A DNA stretch of 64,000 nucleotides from Kordia sp050633145 (GCF_050633145.1 NZ_JBOEFY010000041.1:104239-168238), one strand, 5' to 3'. Counted from the first letter of the stretch, positions 7,475 through 17,299 are shown. Numbers and translations: made by a program. Notes: generated by a model from the sequence alone, not told the origin.

Positions 7475-8725
7475 ATGAAGTCAATTAGAATTTATATAAT
7501 CGTCTTTTTTATTGCCTTATCAACAAACATGAATGCGCAATTAAAAATTGATGCTGAACTACGTCCTCGTTTTGAATATCGCCATGGTTTTAAAACATTA
7601 TTCCCAGATAATACTGATCCTGCAGCATTTGTATCTCAAAGAACACGCTTAAATGCTGGGTTTACAATGGAAAAGTTAGACTTTTATATTAGCTTACAAG
7701 ATGTTAGAGTTTGGGGAGATGTTGCTCAATTAAATAGCGCCGATGCTAACGGATTTTCACTTCATGAAGCTTGGGCAAAAATTTGGTTATCGGAAGGTTT
7801 TGCATTAAAACTTGGTCGACAAGAAATTATATATGACGATAGTCGTTTTTTTGGAAATGTGGCTTGGGCACAACAAGCAAGAAGTCATGATGTAGCAATG
7901 TTGAAGTACAGCAAAAATAAATTTAAATTTGATATTGGTATTGCCTTTAATCAAGATGGAGAGACTTTAACTGGAACTACTTTAAACACAAATACATATA
8001 AGAGTTTTCAATATACTTGGCTGCATAAAGATTGGGAGAATTTCTCTGGAAGTTTCTTATTCTTAAATAATGGTTTACAGTTTATCGACACAAATAATGC
8101 TGATAATAATGATACACGTTATAGTCAAACTGTAGGAACACATTTAAAATACAACAAAGGTAAATTTGGATTTACTGGAAACTTGTACTATCAATTTGGA
8201 AATGATGTCGCTGACAACAATTTAAGTGCATATTTATTAGGACTAGAGGCTATTTATAAAGCTTCTAACAAGACAAAACTTGGTTTAGGCGTAGAATTAC
8301 AAAGTGGTAATGATAATGGCGCTCCAGCTAATGGTGATAATAATGCCTTTACTCCTTTGTATGGAACCAATCATAAGTTTAATGGACTGATGGATTACTT
8401 CTATGTTGGAAATCATATCAATAATGTTGGGTTGCTAGATTTTTATGCAAAAGCAAATTTTAAACTGAATGAAAAATCGAATTTAAATGTTGCCTTTCAT
8501 AATTTCTCTGCTGCAGCCGAATTTAGCGATAAACAACTTGGAAACGAATTAGATATAGTGTATGCCTATAAATTGCAGAAATATGTTTCTTTAAAAGCTG
8601 GATATTCTCATTTGTTTGCTTCAGACGGAATGGAAATTTTAAAAGGAAATATGGACGGAAATACCAACAATTGGGGTTGGGTTATGATTGTGATAAAACC
8701 TACATTATTTCAAACGAGTAAATAA
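7475..8725 (+). CDS. Outer-membrane beta-barrel porin of the alginate-export-like family
   Basis: The ATG at 7475 is chosen because it gives a clean signal peptide, MKSIRIYIIVFFIALSTNMNA before QLKID; the upstream ATG at 7424 adds 17 unrelated residues. The mature protein alternates polar and hydrophobic residues with aromatic girdles, as in outer-membrane barrels, and starts with the family-typical DAELRPRFEYRHGFK and SQRTRLNAGF. Such porins pass small solutes; the substrate cannot be read from sequence. Its place next to formate and nitrate genes suggests a small-anion role, which is inference. It converges on the CoA-transferase gene and shares a terminator with it. Confidence 0.8.
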   Translation: MKSIRIYIIVFFIALSTNMNAQLKIDAELRPRFEYRHGFKTLFPDNTDPAAFVSQRTRLNAGFTMEKLDFYISLQDVRVWGDVAQLNSADANGFSLHEAWAKIWLSEGFALKLGRQEIIYDDSRFFGNVAWAQQARSHDVAMLKYSKNKFKFDIGIAFNQDGETLTGTTLNTNTYKSFQYTWLHKDWENFSGSFLFLNNGLQFIDTNNADNNDTRYSQTVGTHLKYNKGKFGFTGNLYYQFGNDVADNNLSAYLLGLEAIYKASNKTKLGLGVELQSGNDNGAPANGDNNAFTPLYGTNHKFNGLMDYFYVGNHINNVGLLDFYAKANFKLNEKSNLNVAFHNFSAAAEFSDKQLGNELDIVYAYKLQKYVSLKAGYSHLFASDGMEILKGNMDGNTNNWGWVMIVIKPTLFQTSK

Positions 8726-8734
8726 GTATGAAGA

Positions 8735-8766
8735 AAAAGAGCATCTATATTTAGATGCTCTTTTTT
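8735..8766. terminator. Bidirectional terminator
   Basis: AAGAGCATCTA and TAGATGCTCTT form an 11-bp stem with a 4-nt TATT loop, flanked by A-rich and T-rich runs. It separates the converging porin gene and the long minus-strand array. Confidence 0.85.
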
Positions 8767-8777
8767 AGTAGCTTATA

Positions 8778-10058
8778 TTAATTGAATCTTTTATATGCTT
8801 CTCTTTCTAATTCTTCTCTAAAATTAGGATGCGCAATAGAGATTAATGCTTTTGCTCTTTGTTTTAAACTTTTACCAAATAAATTAACTACACCATATTC
8901 TGTTGCTACATAATGTACATGTGCTCTTGTTGTTGTAACACCAGCACCTTCTTTTAAGAATGGCGTAATTTTAGAAATTCCTTTTGTCGTCACAGAAGGC
9001 ATTGCAATAATAGGTTTCCCGTGTTGTGAAAGTGCTGCTCCTCTTATAAAATCCATCTGTCCTCCTACTCCTGAGTATTGATATTTCCCAATGGTATCTG
9101 CACAAACTTGTCCTGTAATATCTATTTCAATTGCACTGTTTATCGCAGTAACTTTCGGGTTTAGTTTTATGATAGAAGTATCGTTTGTATATCCAGCTTC
9201 TTTAAAGTGTACTAACGGATTGTCATCAATAAAGTCATATAATTTTTGGGAACCAACCGCAAAACAGGTTACTATTTTTCCAGTTTTAATTTCTTTTTCT
9301 TCTCCTGTAATGATTCCTTTTTCTACCAAAGGTAAGATTCCATCAGAGAACATCTCGGTATGAATTCCTAAGCGTTTATGGTTTGTAAGATTGTGTAATA
9401 CTGCATTTGGAATGTTTCCAATTCCCATTTGCAATGTTGCGCCATCATCTATTAATCCTGCAACATGCTTACCAATTCTAGTTTCTATTGTTGAAGGAGT
9501 TCCTGTAATTGATTCATGAATAGGAGTATCTACCTCTACGGCATAATCAATATTACTCACATGAATAATTCCGTCGCCATGTGTTCTTGGAACTTGCGGG
9601 TTTATTTGCGCAATAACCGTTTTTGCTGTTTGTATTGCAGGTAAGGTAATATCTACAGATGTTCCTAACGAGCAATACCCATGCTTATCTGGTAAAGAAA
9701 CCTGGATAAAAGCAACATCCAACGGATATATGTTTCTTCTAAAAAGCCAATGTATTTCACTTAAAAAGATAGGGATATAATCTCCATTGTTTGAGTTTAC
9801 CCCTTTTCTAACATTATCGCCTACAAAGCAACTAATCAGTTTAAAAGAATCGCTATAGGGTTGTTCTAAATATTTAGCTTTTCCATGTGTATGCACTTGA
9901 ATAATCTCAACATTCTTTACTTCATTATAGCGTTCGCACAACGTATCGATTAATAAGTTTGGAGTCATCGCTGCTCCTTGAAAAAAAACTTTATCGTTAG
10001 ATTTTACAATAGAAACTGCCTTTTCTGCGGTTACAATTTTTATGATATCTGCACTCAT
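8778..10058 (-). CDS. Acetyl-CoA hydrolase/transferase family protein
   Basis: 426 residues, full length for the family. It carries the CoA-transferase landmarks QGAAMTPN near the N-terminus, LQMGIGNIPNAVL, HTEMFSDGILPL with the likely catalytic Glu, GSQKLYDFI, and the C-terminal SGVGGQMDFIRGA. The family moves CoA between acetyl-CoA and another acid (for example succinate, propionate or 4-hydroxybutyrate) or hydrolyses acetyl-CoA. The acceptor is not predictable. It is the last gene of the formate/molybdenum array but has its own TGAT-N4-ATCA palindrome 49 bp upstream, suggesting oxygen- or redox-linked expression. Confidence 0.9.
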   Translation of the reverse strand: MSADIIKIVTAEKAVSIVKSNDKVFFQGAAMTPNLLIDTLCERYNEVKNVEIIQVHTHGKAKYLEQPYSDSFKLISCFVGDNVRKGVNSNNGDYIPIFLSEIHWLFRRNIYPLDVAFIQVSLPDKHGYCSLGTSVDITLPAIQTAKTVIAQINPQVPRTHGDGIIHVSNIDYAVEVDTPIHESITGTPSTIETRIGKHVAGLIDDGATLQMGIGNIPNAVLHNLTNHKRLGIHTEMFSDGILPLVEKGIITGEEKEIKTGKIVTCFAVGSQKLYDFIDDNPLVHFKEAGYTNDTSIIKLNPKVTAINSAIEIDITGQVCADTIGKYQYSGVGGQMDFIRGAALSQHGKPIIAMPSVTTKGISKITPFLKEGAGVTTTRAHVHYVATEYGVVNLFGKSLKQRAKALISIAHPNFREELEREAYKRFN

Positions 10059-10106
10059 TTCTGTTAAATTTATAAGTGCAAAGGTCTATTGAAAACCAAA
10101 TAGAAT

Positions 10107-10124
10107 ATATGATATTCATCATAT
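10107..10124. promoter_or_regulatory. FNR/CRP-like palindrome upstream of the CoA-transferase gene
   Basis: ATATGATATTCATCATAT has perfect 7-bp arms (ATATGAT and ATCATAT) around a 4-nt spacer. The TGAT-N4-ATCA core matches the half-site spacing of CRP/FNR-family regulators. It ends 48 bp before the start codon. Confidence 0.6.
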
Positions 10125-10156
10125 AAAAGGATTAAAGTGCTTCTATTTTTTGATGA

Positions 10157-12889
10157 TTAATCGACTAAATGTTGTTGCTTAAATTTCCCTTTACTTTTTC
10201 GAATTCGAACAGCAACTACCTTGTATTCTGGACACATCGCTTCTGAATCATGAACATCTCCTGTAATATTGTTGATCATGATTTCAGGGAAATGAAAAGT
10301 TGTGCTTAAAATCCCTTGTTTTACCTCATCGGTAATACGTGCTTTTACATCTACTTTTCCTCTAGGAGATTCTAAACAAACATAATCGCCTTCATTTATA
10401 AAATGTGATTGTGCATCGTCAGGATGAATCATTAAGTAATCATCTTCTAGAATTTTCTCATTGGCAGTACGACGTGTCATTGCGCCACAATTGTAATGTT
10501 CTAGCTCTCTATTTGTAGTTAGGATGTATGGATAATCTTTGGCATGTTCTACCAGTTCTATAGTTTCTTCCCAAGGATTGAATTCAAAATATCCTTTTCC
10601 TCTTTTAAACTCTTCCGTATGAAGAATTTGTGTATCTGTTCCATCTGAAGCTACAGGCCATTGCAATCCATTTTTACCTAAACGTTCCCACGATATTCCA
10701 GCGAAGAAAGGTACAATTTGAGAGATTTCTTCCAGCATTCCATCTGGCGTATAATCAGGTTGAGCGTAGCCCATTTTATTCATGATGTCTACTATAATTT
10801 GTCCATCAGGTTTACAACCATCTATAGGATCTACTACTTGGTTTACCGCTTGTACACGGCGTTCACCATTGGTGAAAGTTCCGCTCTTTTCTAAGAAAGA
10901 AGCACCTGGTAAAATTACATCTGCATATTTGGCCGTTTCCGTCATGAATAATTCTTGCACAATTACCAAATCAGTAGCATTCAATGCTTTTATTACTTTT
11001 TGAGTATTTGGATCGGTTTGAACTACATCTTCTCCTATAATCCAAATAGCTTTTAATTTTCCATCTAAAGCAGCTTCAAACATTTCAGGAATTTTATATC
11101 CAACATGTTTTGGTACTTCTACTCCGTAAAATTCATTGTATTTTTTATTTATTTCATCTTTGGTGACATCTAAATATCCAGCTCCTTGATGTGGTTGTAC
11201 GCCCATATCGGCAGATCCTTGCACATTATTTTGTCCACGTAATGGATTTACTCCAACACCATTTCTTCCTATATTTCCTGTAAGCAATGCTAAGTCAGCA
11301 ATTTGCATTACTGTAAATGTTCCTTGAGAATGTTCTGTAACACCTAAACCGTGGAACGACATTGCATTTGGAGCCGTTGCATACGATATCGCTGCAGCTT
11401 TTACATCGTTTCTATCTACACCAGAAACCTGTTCTAATTTATCGATATCAATGTTTAGCAATGCATTTTTATAATCTTCAAAGCCTTCCGTTCTTTCAGC
11501 AATAAAAGAAGTGTCTATAAGATTTTCTGTAACAATATAATACATCATCATGTTCAACACCGCAACATTTGTTCCTGGACGTAATGCTAAATGATGTGTT
11601 GCATATTTTGCCAATTCTGTACGTCGAGGATCTATGACAATGGACACATTTCCAGATTTCATAGCAAACTGCTTCAGTTTAGCTCCAGTTACTGGATGTG
11701 CATCCGTTGGATTTGCTCCAATGACCATGATACAGTTGGTATGTTTTAAATCTTCAATAGAGTTTGTAGCTGCTCCAGTTCCAAAAACGCGTTGCATTCC
11801 CAGTGCTGTTGGCGAATGACATACTCTTGCACAACCATCTATATTATTTGTTTGTATAACAGCTCTAAAGAATTTTTGCATTAAATAGTTTTCTTCATTG
11901 GTACATCTAGAAGAAGAAATTCCTGCAATGGCATCTGCGCCAAATTCATTTTTATAATTTGTCAGTTTTGAAGCTAAATATGTATATACTTCATCCCAAC
12001 TTACTTTTTCAAACTCGCCATTTCTTTTGATCATTGGTGCATCTAATCGATCTGGATGATCGTAGAATTTAAATGCATAACGACCTTTAAGGCAGGTATG
12101 TCCTTGATTTACTTCTGCATCATACGGTGCTTGAATACTTAGAATTTCTCCATTGCTGGTAGAAACTTCTAAATTACATCCTACACCACAATATGTACAA
12201 ATAGTACGTGTAGTATCTGTTGCTGCTATTGCTTTTGATTGGAATACATCAGAGATCGCAGAGGTTGGACATGCTTGCGAACATGCACCACAACTTACAC
12301 AATCTGATTCCATAAATGAAGTATCTAATCCTTTGATGATTTTAGTATCAAAACCACGTCCAGACATGTTTAATACAAATTCTCCTTGTACTTCATCGCA
12401 AGCGCGAACACAACGGTAACAGTTGATACATTTTGATAAATCTGAAGTCATATATGGATGACTTAAATCTTTTTCTCTGTCTAGATGATTTTCACCTTCT
12501 GGATATCGTACTTCACGAATTCCAACTTGAGCCGCTACGGTTTGTAATTCACAATTTCCGTTTACTTCGCAAGTCAAACAATCTAATGGATGATCTGTTA
12601 ATACAAGTTCTATAATGTTTTTACGCAACGCTTTTACAGCTTCCGTACTTGTGTATATATAATGACCTTCAGAAACTGGAGTATGACAAGATGCGACTGT
12701 TTTTAAAGGTCCGTTTTCTTGCAATGTTACCTCAACACTACATACGCGACATGATCCAAACGGATCAAGGTTTGGTGCATCACATAATGTGGGAATCAAT
12801 CCTTTTTCCTTGTATCTTCTTATGAAAGATAGTATCATTTCTCCTTCAACTATTTCAAACGCTTGATTGTCTATGTATGCAGTTTTCAT
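10157..12889 (-). CDS. fdhA: NAD-dependent formate dehydrogenase, catalytic (alpha) subunit
   Basis: 910 residues from the ATG at 12889 (MKTAYIDNQAFE). The longer reading from 12943 translates an intergenic inverted repeat and is rejected. Domain order: [2Fe-2S] ferredoxin (CDAPNLDPFGSCRVC), His-Cys cluster (HPLDCLTCEVNGNCEL), two [4Fe-4S] (CINCYRCVRAC; CVSCGACSQACP), molybdopterin Fe-S motif (CTYCGVGC then GHTCLKGRY), the catalytic domain with Cys357 in ARVCHSPTALG as metal ligand (Cys, not selenocysteine), and a molydopterin-binding C-terminal domain. It oxidises formate to CO2 and passes electrons to the NuoEF-like partner for NAD reduction; the reverse reaction is possible. It is cytosolic and needs bis-MGD made by the neighbouring genes and sulfuration by FdhD. 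Confidence 0.93.
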   Translation of the reverse strand: MKTAYIDNQAFEIVEGEMILSFIRRYKEKGLIPTLCDAPNLDPFGSCRVCSVEVTLQENGPLKTVASCHTPVSEGHYIYTSTEAVKALRKNIIELVLTDHPLDCLTCEVNGNCELQTVAAQVGIREVRYPEGENHLDREKDLSHPYMTSDLSKCINCYRCVRACDEVQGEFVLNMSGRGFDTKIIKGLDTSFMESDCVSCGACSQACPTSAISDVFQSKAIAATDTTRTICTYCGVGCNLEVSTSNGEILSIQAPYDAEVNQGHTCLKGRYAFKFYDHPDRLDAPMIKRNGEFEKVSWDEVYTYLASKLTNYKNEFGADAIAGISSSRCTNEENYLMQKFFRAVIQTNNIDGCARVCHSPTALGMQRVFGTGAATNSIEDLKHTNCIMVIGANPTDAHPVTGAKLKQFAMKSGNVSIVIDPRRTELAKYATHHLALRPGTNVAVLNMMMYYIVTENLIDTSFIAERTEGFEDYKNALLNIDIDKLEQVSGVDRNDVKAAAISYATAPNAMSFHGLGVTEHSQGTFTVMQIADLALLTGNIGRNGVGVNPLRGQNNVQGSADMGVQPHQGAGYLDVTKDEINKKYNEFYGVEVPKHVGYKIPEMFEAALDGKLKAIWIIGEDVVQTDPNTQKVIKALNATDLVIVQELFMTETAKYADVILPGASFLEKSGTFTNGERRVQAVNQVVDPIDGCKPDGQIIVDIMNKMGYAQPDYTPDGMLEEISQIVPFFAGISWERLGKNGLQWPVASDGTDTQILHTEEFKRGKGYFEFNPWEETIELVEHAKDYPYILTTNRELEHYNCGAMTRRTANEKILEDDYLMIHPDDAQSHFINEGDYVCLESPRGKVDVKARITDEVKQGILSTTFHFPEIMINNITGDVHDSEAMCPEYKVVAVRIRKSKGKFKQQHLVD

Positions 12890-12900
12890 ATATATAGTTT

Positions 12901-12969
12901 CTAGTTTCTTATTCTTGATTTCTGATTTCTGGTTTCCAATCAAATAAGGAATCAGAAATCAGAAACTAG
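12901..12969. repeat. Intergenic inverted-repeat element between formate dehydrogenase genes
   Basis: CTAGTTTCT at 12901-12909 pairs with AGAAACTAG at 12961-12969, and the inner GATTTCTGATT pairs with AATCAGAAATC. The left arm holds a 7-nt insertion. The element ends 11 bp before the fdhA start codon and fills most of the 86-bp gap. It resembles the short palindromic elements scattered between flavobacterial genes; a second, different one lies at 19284-19411. Confidence 0.7.
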
Positions 12970-12975
12970 AAATAA

Positions 12976-14628
12976 TTAATTAAAATATGTTTTTAATTCT
13001 TCTTCAAAATATTGCATCGCATTTTTTACTGGAAGTGGAATTCCGCCTCCATGCGCGCACAATGATCCTTCGGTTAATGTCGTTAATAGATCATTAAATA
13101 AAGTTCTGTCTATTTTATAATCACTTTGTGTTGCTTTGCTTATAAGTTCATGTCCTCGTTTTGTACCTAATCTGCACGGGAAACATTTTCCACAACTTTC
13201 ATACGCCGCAAAATCAAATAAATGTTCTAAGAATTTGATCATTGGGAAGTCTTTAGGAATACTCACAATTGAAGCATGTCCTAATAAAAATCCTTCTTTC
13301 GAAAACGATTCAAAATCTAACGTTAGATCATCTACTTTAGATATTGGTACCAATCCTCCTAACGGACCACCAATTTGAAGTGCTTTTACTTCTTCTTTAA
13401 ATCCTCCACCAAGTTCGTTGATTACCACATTTAACGGTGTTCCCATTTCAACTTCATACATTCCTGGATTGTTAAAGAAACTGTCTAACGATACTAGTTT
13501 TGTTCCTGAAGATCGTTCAGTTCCTAGTTGTTTCCAAGCATTTCCTCCATTAGCTATTATGTAATGTACAGCCGCTAAGGTTTCTACATTGTTTACTATT
13601 GTTGGTTTGTTGAAGAGTCCTTTTTGAGCAGGATATGGCGGACGAACACGTACTTCTGGACGTTGACCTTCTATTGAGTTTATCAATGCTGTTTCTTCTC
13701 CACAAATGTATGATCCTTGTGCTTGAATTATTTTAAGATCGAAAGAGAATCCACTATCTAAAATATTGTTTCCTATCAATCCTGCTTGTCGTAATTCATC
13801 AATAGCATTTTGTACAATTGTTGCAGCTTCAGGATATTCTGCTCTGATGTATAAAATTCCGTAATTTGCATGTGTTACATATCCAGCAATCAACATTCCG
13901 AATAAAACAGAATGTGGTCTTTCTTCAAGTAAGTATCGATCTGAATAGGCTCCAGGATCACCTTCATCCGCATTACATATTATGAATTTTGTGTCATTAT
14001 CTTGATTCTTGCAGAATTCCAATTTTAATCCCATTGGAAAACCTGCACCTCCACGACCGCGAATGTTAGCCGTTTTTATTTCTTCTAATACTTCAGAAGC
14101 ATCTCTTTGCAACGCTTCTTTGAAAGGATTATAATATTCTTCAAGATTTGTATAAGGCAGAGTAAGTATTGCTTTCCCACTTGCTTTTACGTGATATGTA
14201 TCGTTATTTAAATCGGTAGCATCGTCAACAATTTTATCAATCTTATTTATAGCATCGCCTGAATAGTTTTTCTTTCCATAGTGAAATGCACTGTTTTCAT
14301 GACAGCGTCCTAAACAGGTCATGTGCCCTATTTCATCTTCTTGAAAACGATCTTTTAGTGTCTCTATAACTTGATCTTGCGTTCCAGCACAAACACAGGC
14401 AGTACCATTACACACATATACTTTTTTCCCTTTGTTTTCGGGCTTTAAAAAATCGTAAAAACTAGCTGTTCCGTACGTATTTGCTTTTCCTATTAGAAAT
14501 TTATCTGCTAGTTTTGCCAATTCTTCATCGCTTGGTGCGCCATCAGCTTGGGCAGTTTCTCCCAATCGTTGAAAGAGATTATCTTTTAATCCTTTTCTTC
14601 CTAATAATTCACTTAGATTATCTGACAT
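12976..14628 (-). CDS. fdhB: NAD-dependent formate dehydrogenase NuoE-NuoF-like fusion (beta/gamma subunit)
   Basis: 550 residues. The N-terminal 150 residues are a NuoE-like thioredoxin-fold [2Fe-2S] domain (CNGTACVCAG and CLGRCHENSAF). The rest is NuoF-like: NADH site GRGGAGFPMGLKLEF, FMN site NADEGDPGAYSDRYLLEE, GSYICGEETALINSIEGQ, and the [4Fe-4S] motif ESCGKCFPCRLGTKR with a final Cys in SLCAHGGG. It accepts electrons from the FdhA-like subunit and reduces NAD+. The fusion of E and F parts is common in cytosolic formate dehydrogenases and NAD-reducing hydrogenases. It lies directly upstream of fdhA and 19 bp after fdhD. Confidence 0.92.
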   Translation of the reverse strand: MSDNLSELLGRKGLKDNLFQRLGETAQADGAPSDEELAKLADKFLIGKANTYGTASFYDFLKPENKGKKVYVCNGTACVCAGTQDQVIETLKDRFQEDEIGHMTCLGRCHENSAFHYGKKNYSGDAINKIDKIVDDATDLNNDTYHVKASGKAILTLPYTNLEEYYNPFKEALQRDASEVLEEIKTANIRGRGGAGFPMGLKLEFCKNQDNDTKFIICNADEGDPGAYSDRYLLEERPHSVLFGMLIAGYVTHANYGILYIRAEYPEAATIVQNAIDELRQAGLIGNNILDSGFSFDLKIIQAQGSYICGEETALINSIEGQRPEVRVRPPYPAQKGLFNKPTIVNNVETLAAVHYIIANGGNAWKQLGTERSSGTKLVSLDSFFNNPGMYEVEMGTPLNVVINELGGGFKEEVKALQIGGPLGGLVPISKVDDLTLDFESFSKEGFLLGHASIVSIPKDFPMIKFLEHLFDFAAYESCGKCFPCRLGTKRGHELISKATQSDYKIDRTLFNDLLTTLTEGSLCAHGGGIPLPVKNAMQYFEEELKTYFN

Positions 14629-14647
14629 ATACTTTGATTGCTAATTT

Positions 14648-15475
14648 TTATTCAATTGTTATAGGTGATTCTTGAACTAGGTTTAATCTATCCGCATGCG
14701 AATAACAAGTAGCTCTTCCATCACGACAAAATCCAAATAGTGTAATTCCAAATTCTTTTGCATAGTCTACAGCCAATGACGACGGTGCTGAAACAGCCGC
14801 TAAAAACGGTAGATTCGCTTTGAAGCATTTCATTATTATTTCATAAGAAACACGTCCGCTCACCGTAAGTATTTTTACTTTTTCCAGTTGTTTTGACGAT
14901 ATTAGTTTTCCTATTACTTTATCGACTGCATTGTGCCTTCCAATATCTTCCATAGCGCATACCAATTCGCCATTAATAGTAAAAGCAGCAGCAGCATGTG
15001 TTCCTCCCGATTTATTGAAATCGTGCTGTAAAGCACTCATATCCGTAAAAAGATTATGAATCAAATTACCATCAATTTTGTCTTTTGCTTTATTTGGAGT
15101 CTTATCAAAAGTAAGTTCTCCAAGTTCAGTTCTTCCGCAAATTCCACAGGATGATACTGACAATAAACTTCTACTATTTGCATATCCTTTTCCAAGTTCA
15201 TTTTCTGGAACTGTAATATCTGCAATGGTAACTATAGAGTTTTCACTTTCTCTTTTTAGCGTAATTTCTGGATGAAATGATTTATTTCTTATAAGGTCTT
15301 CCGAATGCAATAACCCACGAATTAGACTTTTATCATGTCCTGGAGTTCGCATGGTTACAGTAAAAGGTGTTCCGTTGATATTTATTTGCAAGGCTTCTTC
15401 AACGGTAAGCGCATCTAATGTATGCTTTACCGAATTTGCTATGATTTTTTTACCGTTATAATTTCTTATTGCCAT
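14648..15475 (-). CDS. fdhD: Formate dehydrogenase accessory sulfurtransferase FdhD
   Basis: 275 residues. The conserved SSCGICGRTEL motif supplies the CxxC that takes sulfur from a cysteine desulfurase and passes it to the molybdenum cofactor of formate dehydrogenase. The family features MRTPGHDKSLIRGLLHSEDLI and AAFTINGELVCAMEDIGRHNAVDK, and the C-terminal FGFCRDGRATCYSH, are present. It stands just upstream of the two dehydrogenase genes. Confidence 0.95.
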   Translation of the reverse strand: MAIRNYNGKKIIANSVKHTLDALTVEEALQININGTPFTVTMRTPGHDKSLIRGLLHSEDLIRNKSFHPEITLKRESENSIVTIADITVPENELGKGYANSRSLLSVSSCGICGRTELGELTFDKTPNKAKDKIDGNLIHNLFTDMSALQHDFNKSGGTHAAAAFTINGELVCAMEDIGRHNAVDKVIGKLISSKQLEKVKILTVSGRVSYEIIMKCFKANLPFLAAVSAPSSLAVDYAKEFGITLFGFCRDGRATCYSHADRLNLVQESPITIE

Positions 15476-15631
15476 AAATAGTACCCTAATAACCTCGTTT
15501 TACACAAAGTTACTAGAAATTATGATAAGTCATTAGTTAAAATTTCTATTGGTTCACTTCTGTATGTGATTCTGAATCAAGCTCAGAATGACACACTTTG
15601 CAATGTTATTCTATTTTATGAAAAATTAAAT

Positions 15632-17299
15632 TTAAAACAACCCAGATATTACTCCGTCATTATCTATACTAATGTTTTCCGAAGCTGGATGTGCTGGTAA
15701 TCCTGGCATTCGCATCATATCTCCAGTAATTGGAATTACAAATCCTGCTCCAGCAGCAATTTCAATTTCTCGAACTGTAATCGTAAAATCTTTAGGTCTC
15801 CCTAATAATTTTGGATTGTCAGAAAGTGATTTTTGAGTTTTAGCCATACAAACTGGAAGGTTTTCAAGCTTTAATTTTTTTATCGTTCTTAAGTTTTTTC
15901 TAGCTGTTGAAGTGTATTCTACATTTTTTGCTCCATATATTTTAGTAGCAATAGCTTCTATTTTAGATTTCACATCCATATCCCAATTGTATATAGGCGT
16001 AAATTTTGATGATGAAGATTCTACAATATCTACTACATGTTGTGCCAATTCTAAAGCTCCTTTTCCTCCTTTTGCCCATACTTCTGCTAATGCTACACGA
16101 ATGTTGTTGTTTTTAGCATAGGTTTTAATGACTTCTATTTCTGCATCTGAATCAGAAAGGAATCTGTTGATCGCTATGACTGGCGTAATTCCAAATTGTT
16201 TTACATTTTCAATATGCTTTTCAAGATTTGGCAATCCGTTTTTCAATGCTTCTACATTTTCTTCTGTTAGATTTTTTAAATCTGCTCCTCCATGATATTT
16301 TAGTGCTCTGATAGTTGTAGTTAGCACAACTGCTTTTGGAGCAATTCCAGCACTTTGGCATTTGATGTCTAAGAATTTTTCTGCTCCAAGATCTGCTCCA
16401 AATCCTGCTTCAGTTACTGTATAATCAGATAGCGACATTCCCATTCTAGTAGCAATCACCGAATTGGTTCCTTGGGCAATGTTTGCAAAAGGACCACCAT
16501 GGATAATCGCTGGATTGCCTTCAATGGTTTGTACCAAGTTAGGTTTTACCGCTTCTTTTAAAAGAGCTGCCATAGCACCTTGTACTTTTAAATCTCTTGC
16601 ATACACAGGTTTTCTGTCAAGAGTATAACCAATAAAGATATTTCCTAAACGTTCTTTTAAATTTTCTAAATCATCTGCCAAACATAAAATTGCCATGATT
16701 TCTGATGCAGCCGTAATGTCAAAACCTGTTTGTCTTGGGACTCCAGAAGTAGTTCCTCCAAGTCCGATAACGATATTTCGAAGCGATCTGTCATTCATAT
16801 CCATTACACGTTTCCATGTAACCGTTCTTGCATCAATTCCTAAAGAATTTGTTTTGCTTTGAATATTGTTGTCAATTACAGCAGCTAATAAGTTGTGTGA
16901 TTTTTCAATAGCTGAAAAGTCGCCCGTAAAATGTAGATTGATATCTTCCATAGGAAGTACTTGAGAATATCCGCCTCCAGTGGCGCCACCTTTTATTCCA
17001 AAAACAGGACCTAAAGAAGGCTCTCTTAATACTACTGTAGTTTGTTTTCCTAATTGATTTAATCCTTCAGACAATCCAATAGACATTGTTGTTTTTCCTT
17101 CACCTGCTGGCGTTGGAGAAATAGCTGTTACCAATACGAGGTTGCTTTTTTGTACTTTTTCAAGATCGATAATTGAATGTGGCAACTTGGCTTTGTACTT
17201 ACCATACATGTCTATATCGTTGATATTTAAGCCTAATTTTTCAGCAATTGTACTAATGTGTTTTAGTTCTATTTTTTTAGCAATGTCTAAATCTGTCAT
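15632..17299 (-). CDS. fhs: Formate-tetrahydrofolate ligase
   Basis: 555 residues, normal length. Motifs: the ATP-binding loop TPAGEGKTTMSIGLSEGLNQ, REPSLGPVFGIKGGATGGGY, LHFTGDFSAIEKSHNLL, and KTQKSLSDNPKLLGRP near the C-terminus. It joins formate to tetrahydrofolate with ATP to give 10-formyl-THF for purines and one-carbon metabolism, or runs backward to release formate and ATP. Its place between moaA and fdhD ties the one-carbon pool to the formate dehydrogenase, so the locus can both make and consume formate. It is cytosolic. Confidence 0.95.
   Translation of the reverse strand: MTDLDIAKKIELKHISTIAEKLGLNINDIDMYGKYKAKLPHSIIDLEKVQKSNLVLVTAISPTPAGEGKTTMSIGLSEGLNQLGKQTTVVLREPSLGPVFGIKGGATGGGYSQVLPMEDINLHFTGDFSAIEKSHNLLAAVIDNNIQSKTNSLGIDARTVTWKRVMDMNDRSLRNIVIGLGGTTSGVPRQTGFDITAASEIMAILCLADDLENLKERLGNIFIGYTLDRKPVYARDLKVQGAMAALLKEAVKPNLVQTIEGNPAIIHGGPFANIAQGTNSVIATRMGMSLSDYTVTEAGFGADLGAEKFLDIKCQSAGIAPKAVVLTTTIRALKYHGGADLKNLTEENVEALKNGLPNLEKHIENVKQFGITPVIAINRFLSDSDAEIEVIKTYAKNNNIRVALAEVWAKGGKGALELAQHVVDIVESSSSKFTPIYNWDMDVKSKIEAIATKIYGAKNVEYTSTARKNLRTIKKLKLENLPVCMAKTQKSLSDNPKLLGRPKDFTITVREIEIAAGAGFVIPITGDMMRMPGLPAHPASENISIDNDGVISGLF

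Noticed and set aside
11819..11821. Selenocysteine in formate dehydrogenase
   Set aside because: The metal-ligand codon is TGT (Cys), not TGA.
12890..12943. N-terminal extension of the FdhA-like subunit
   Set aside because: It translates an intergenic inverted repeat; the homologous start is MKTAYIDNQAFE at 12889.
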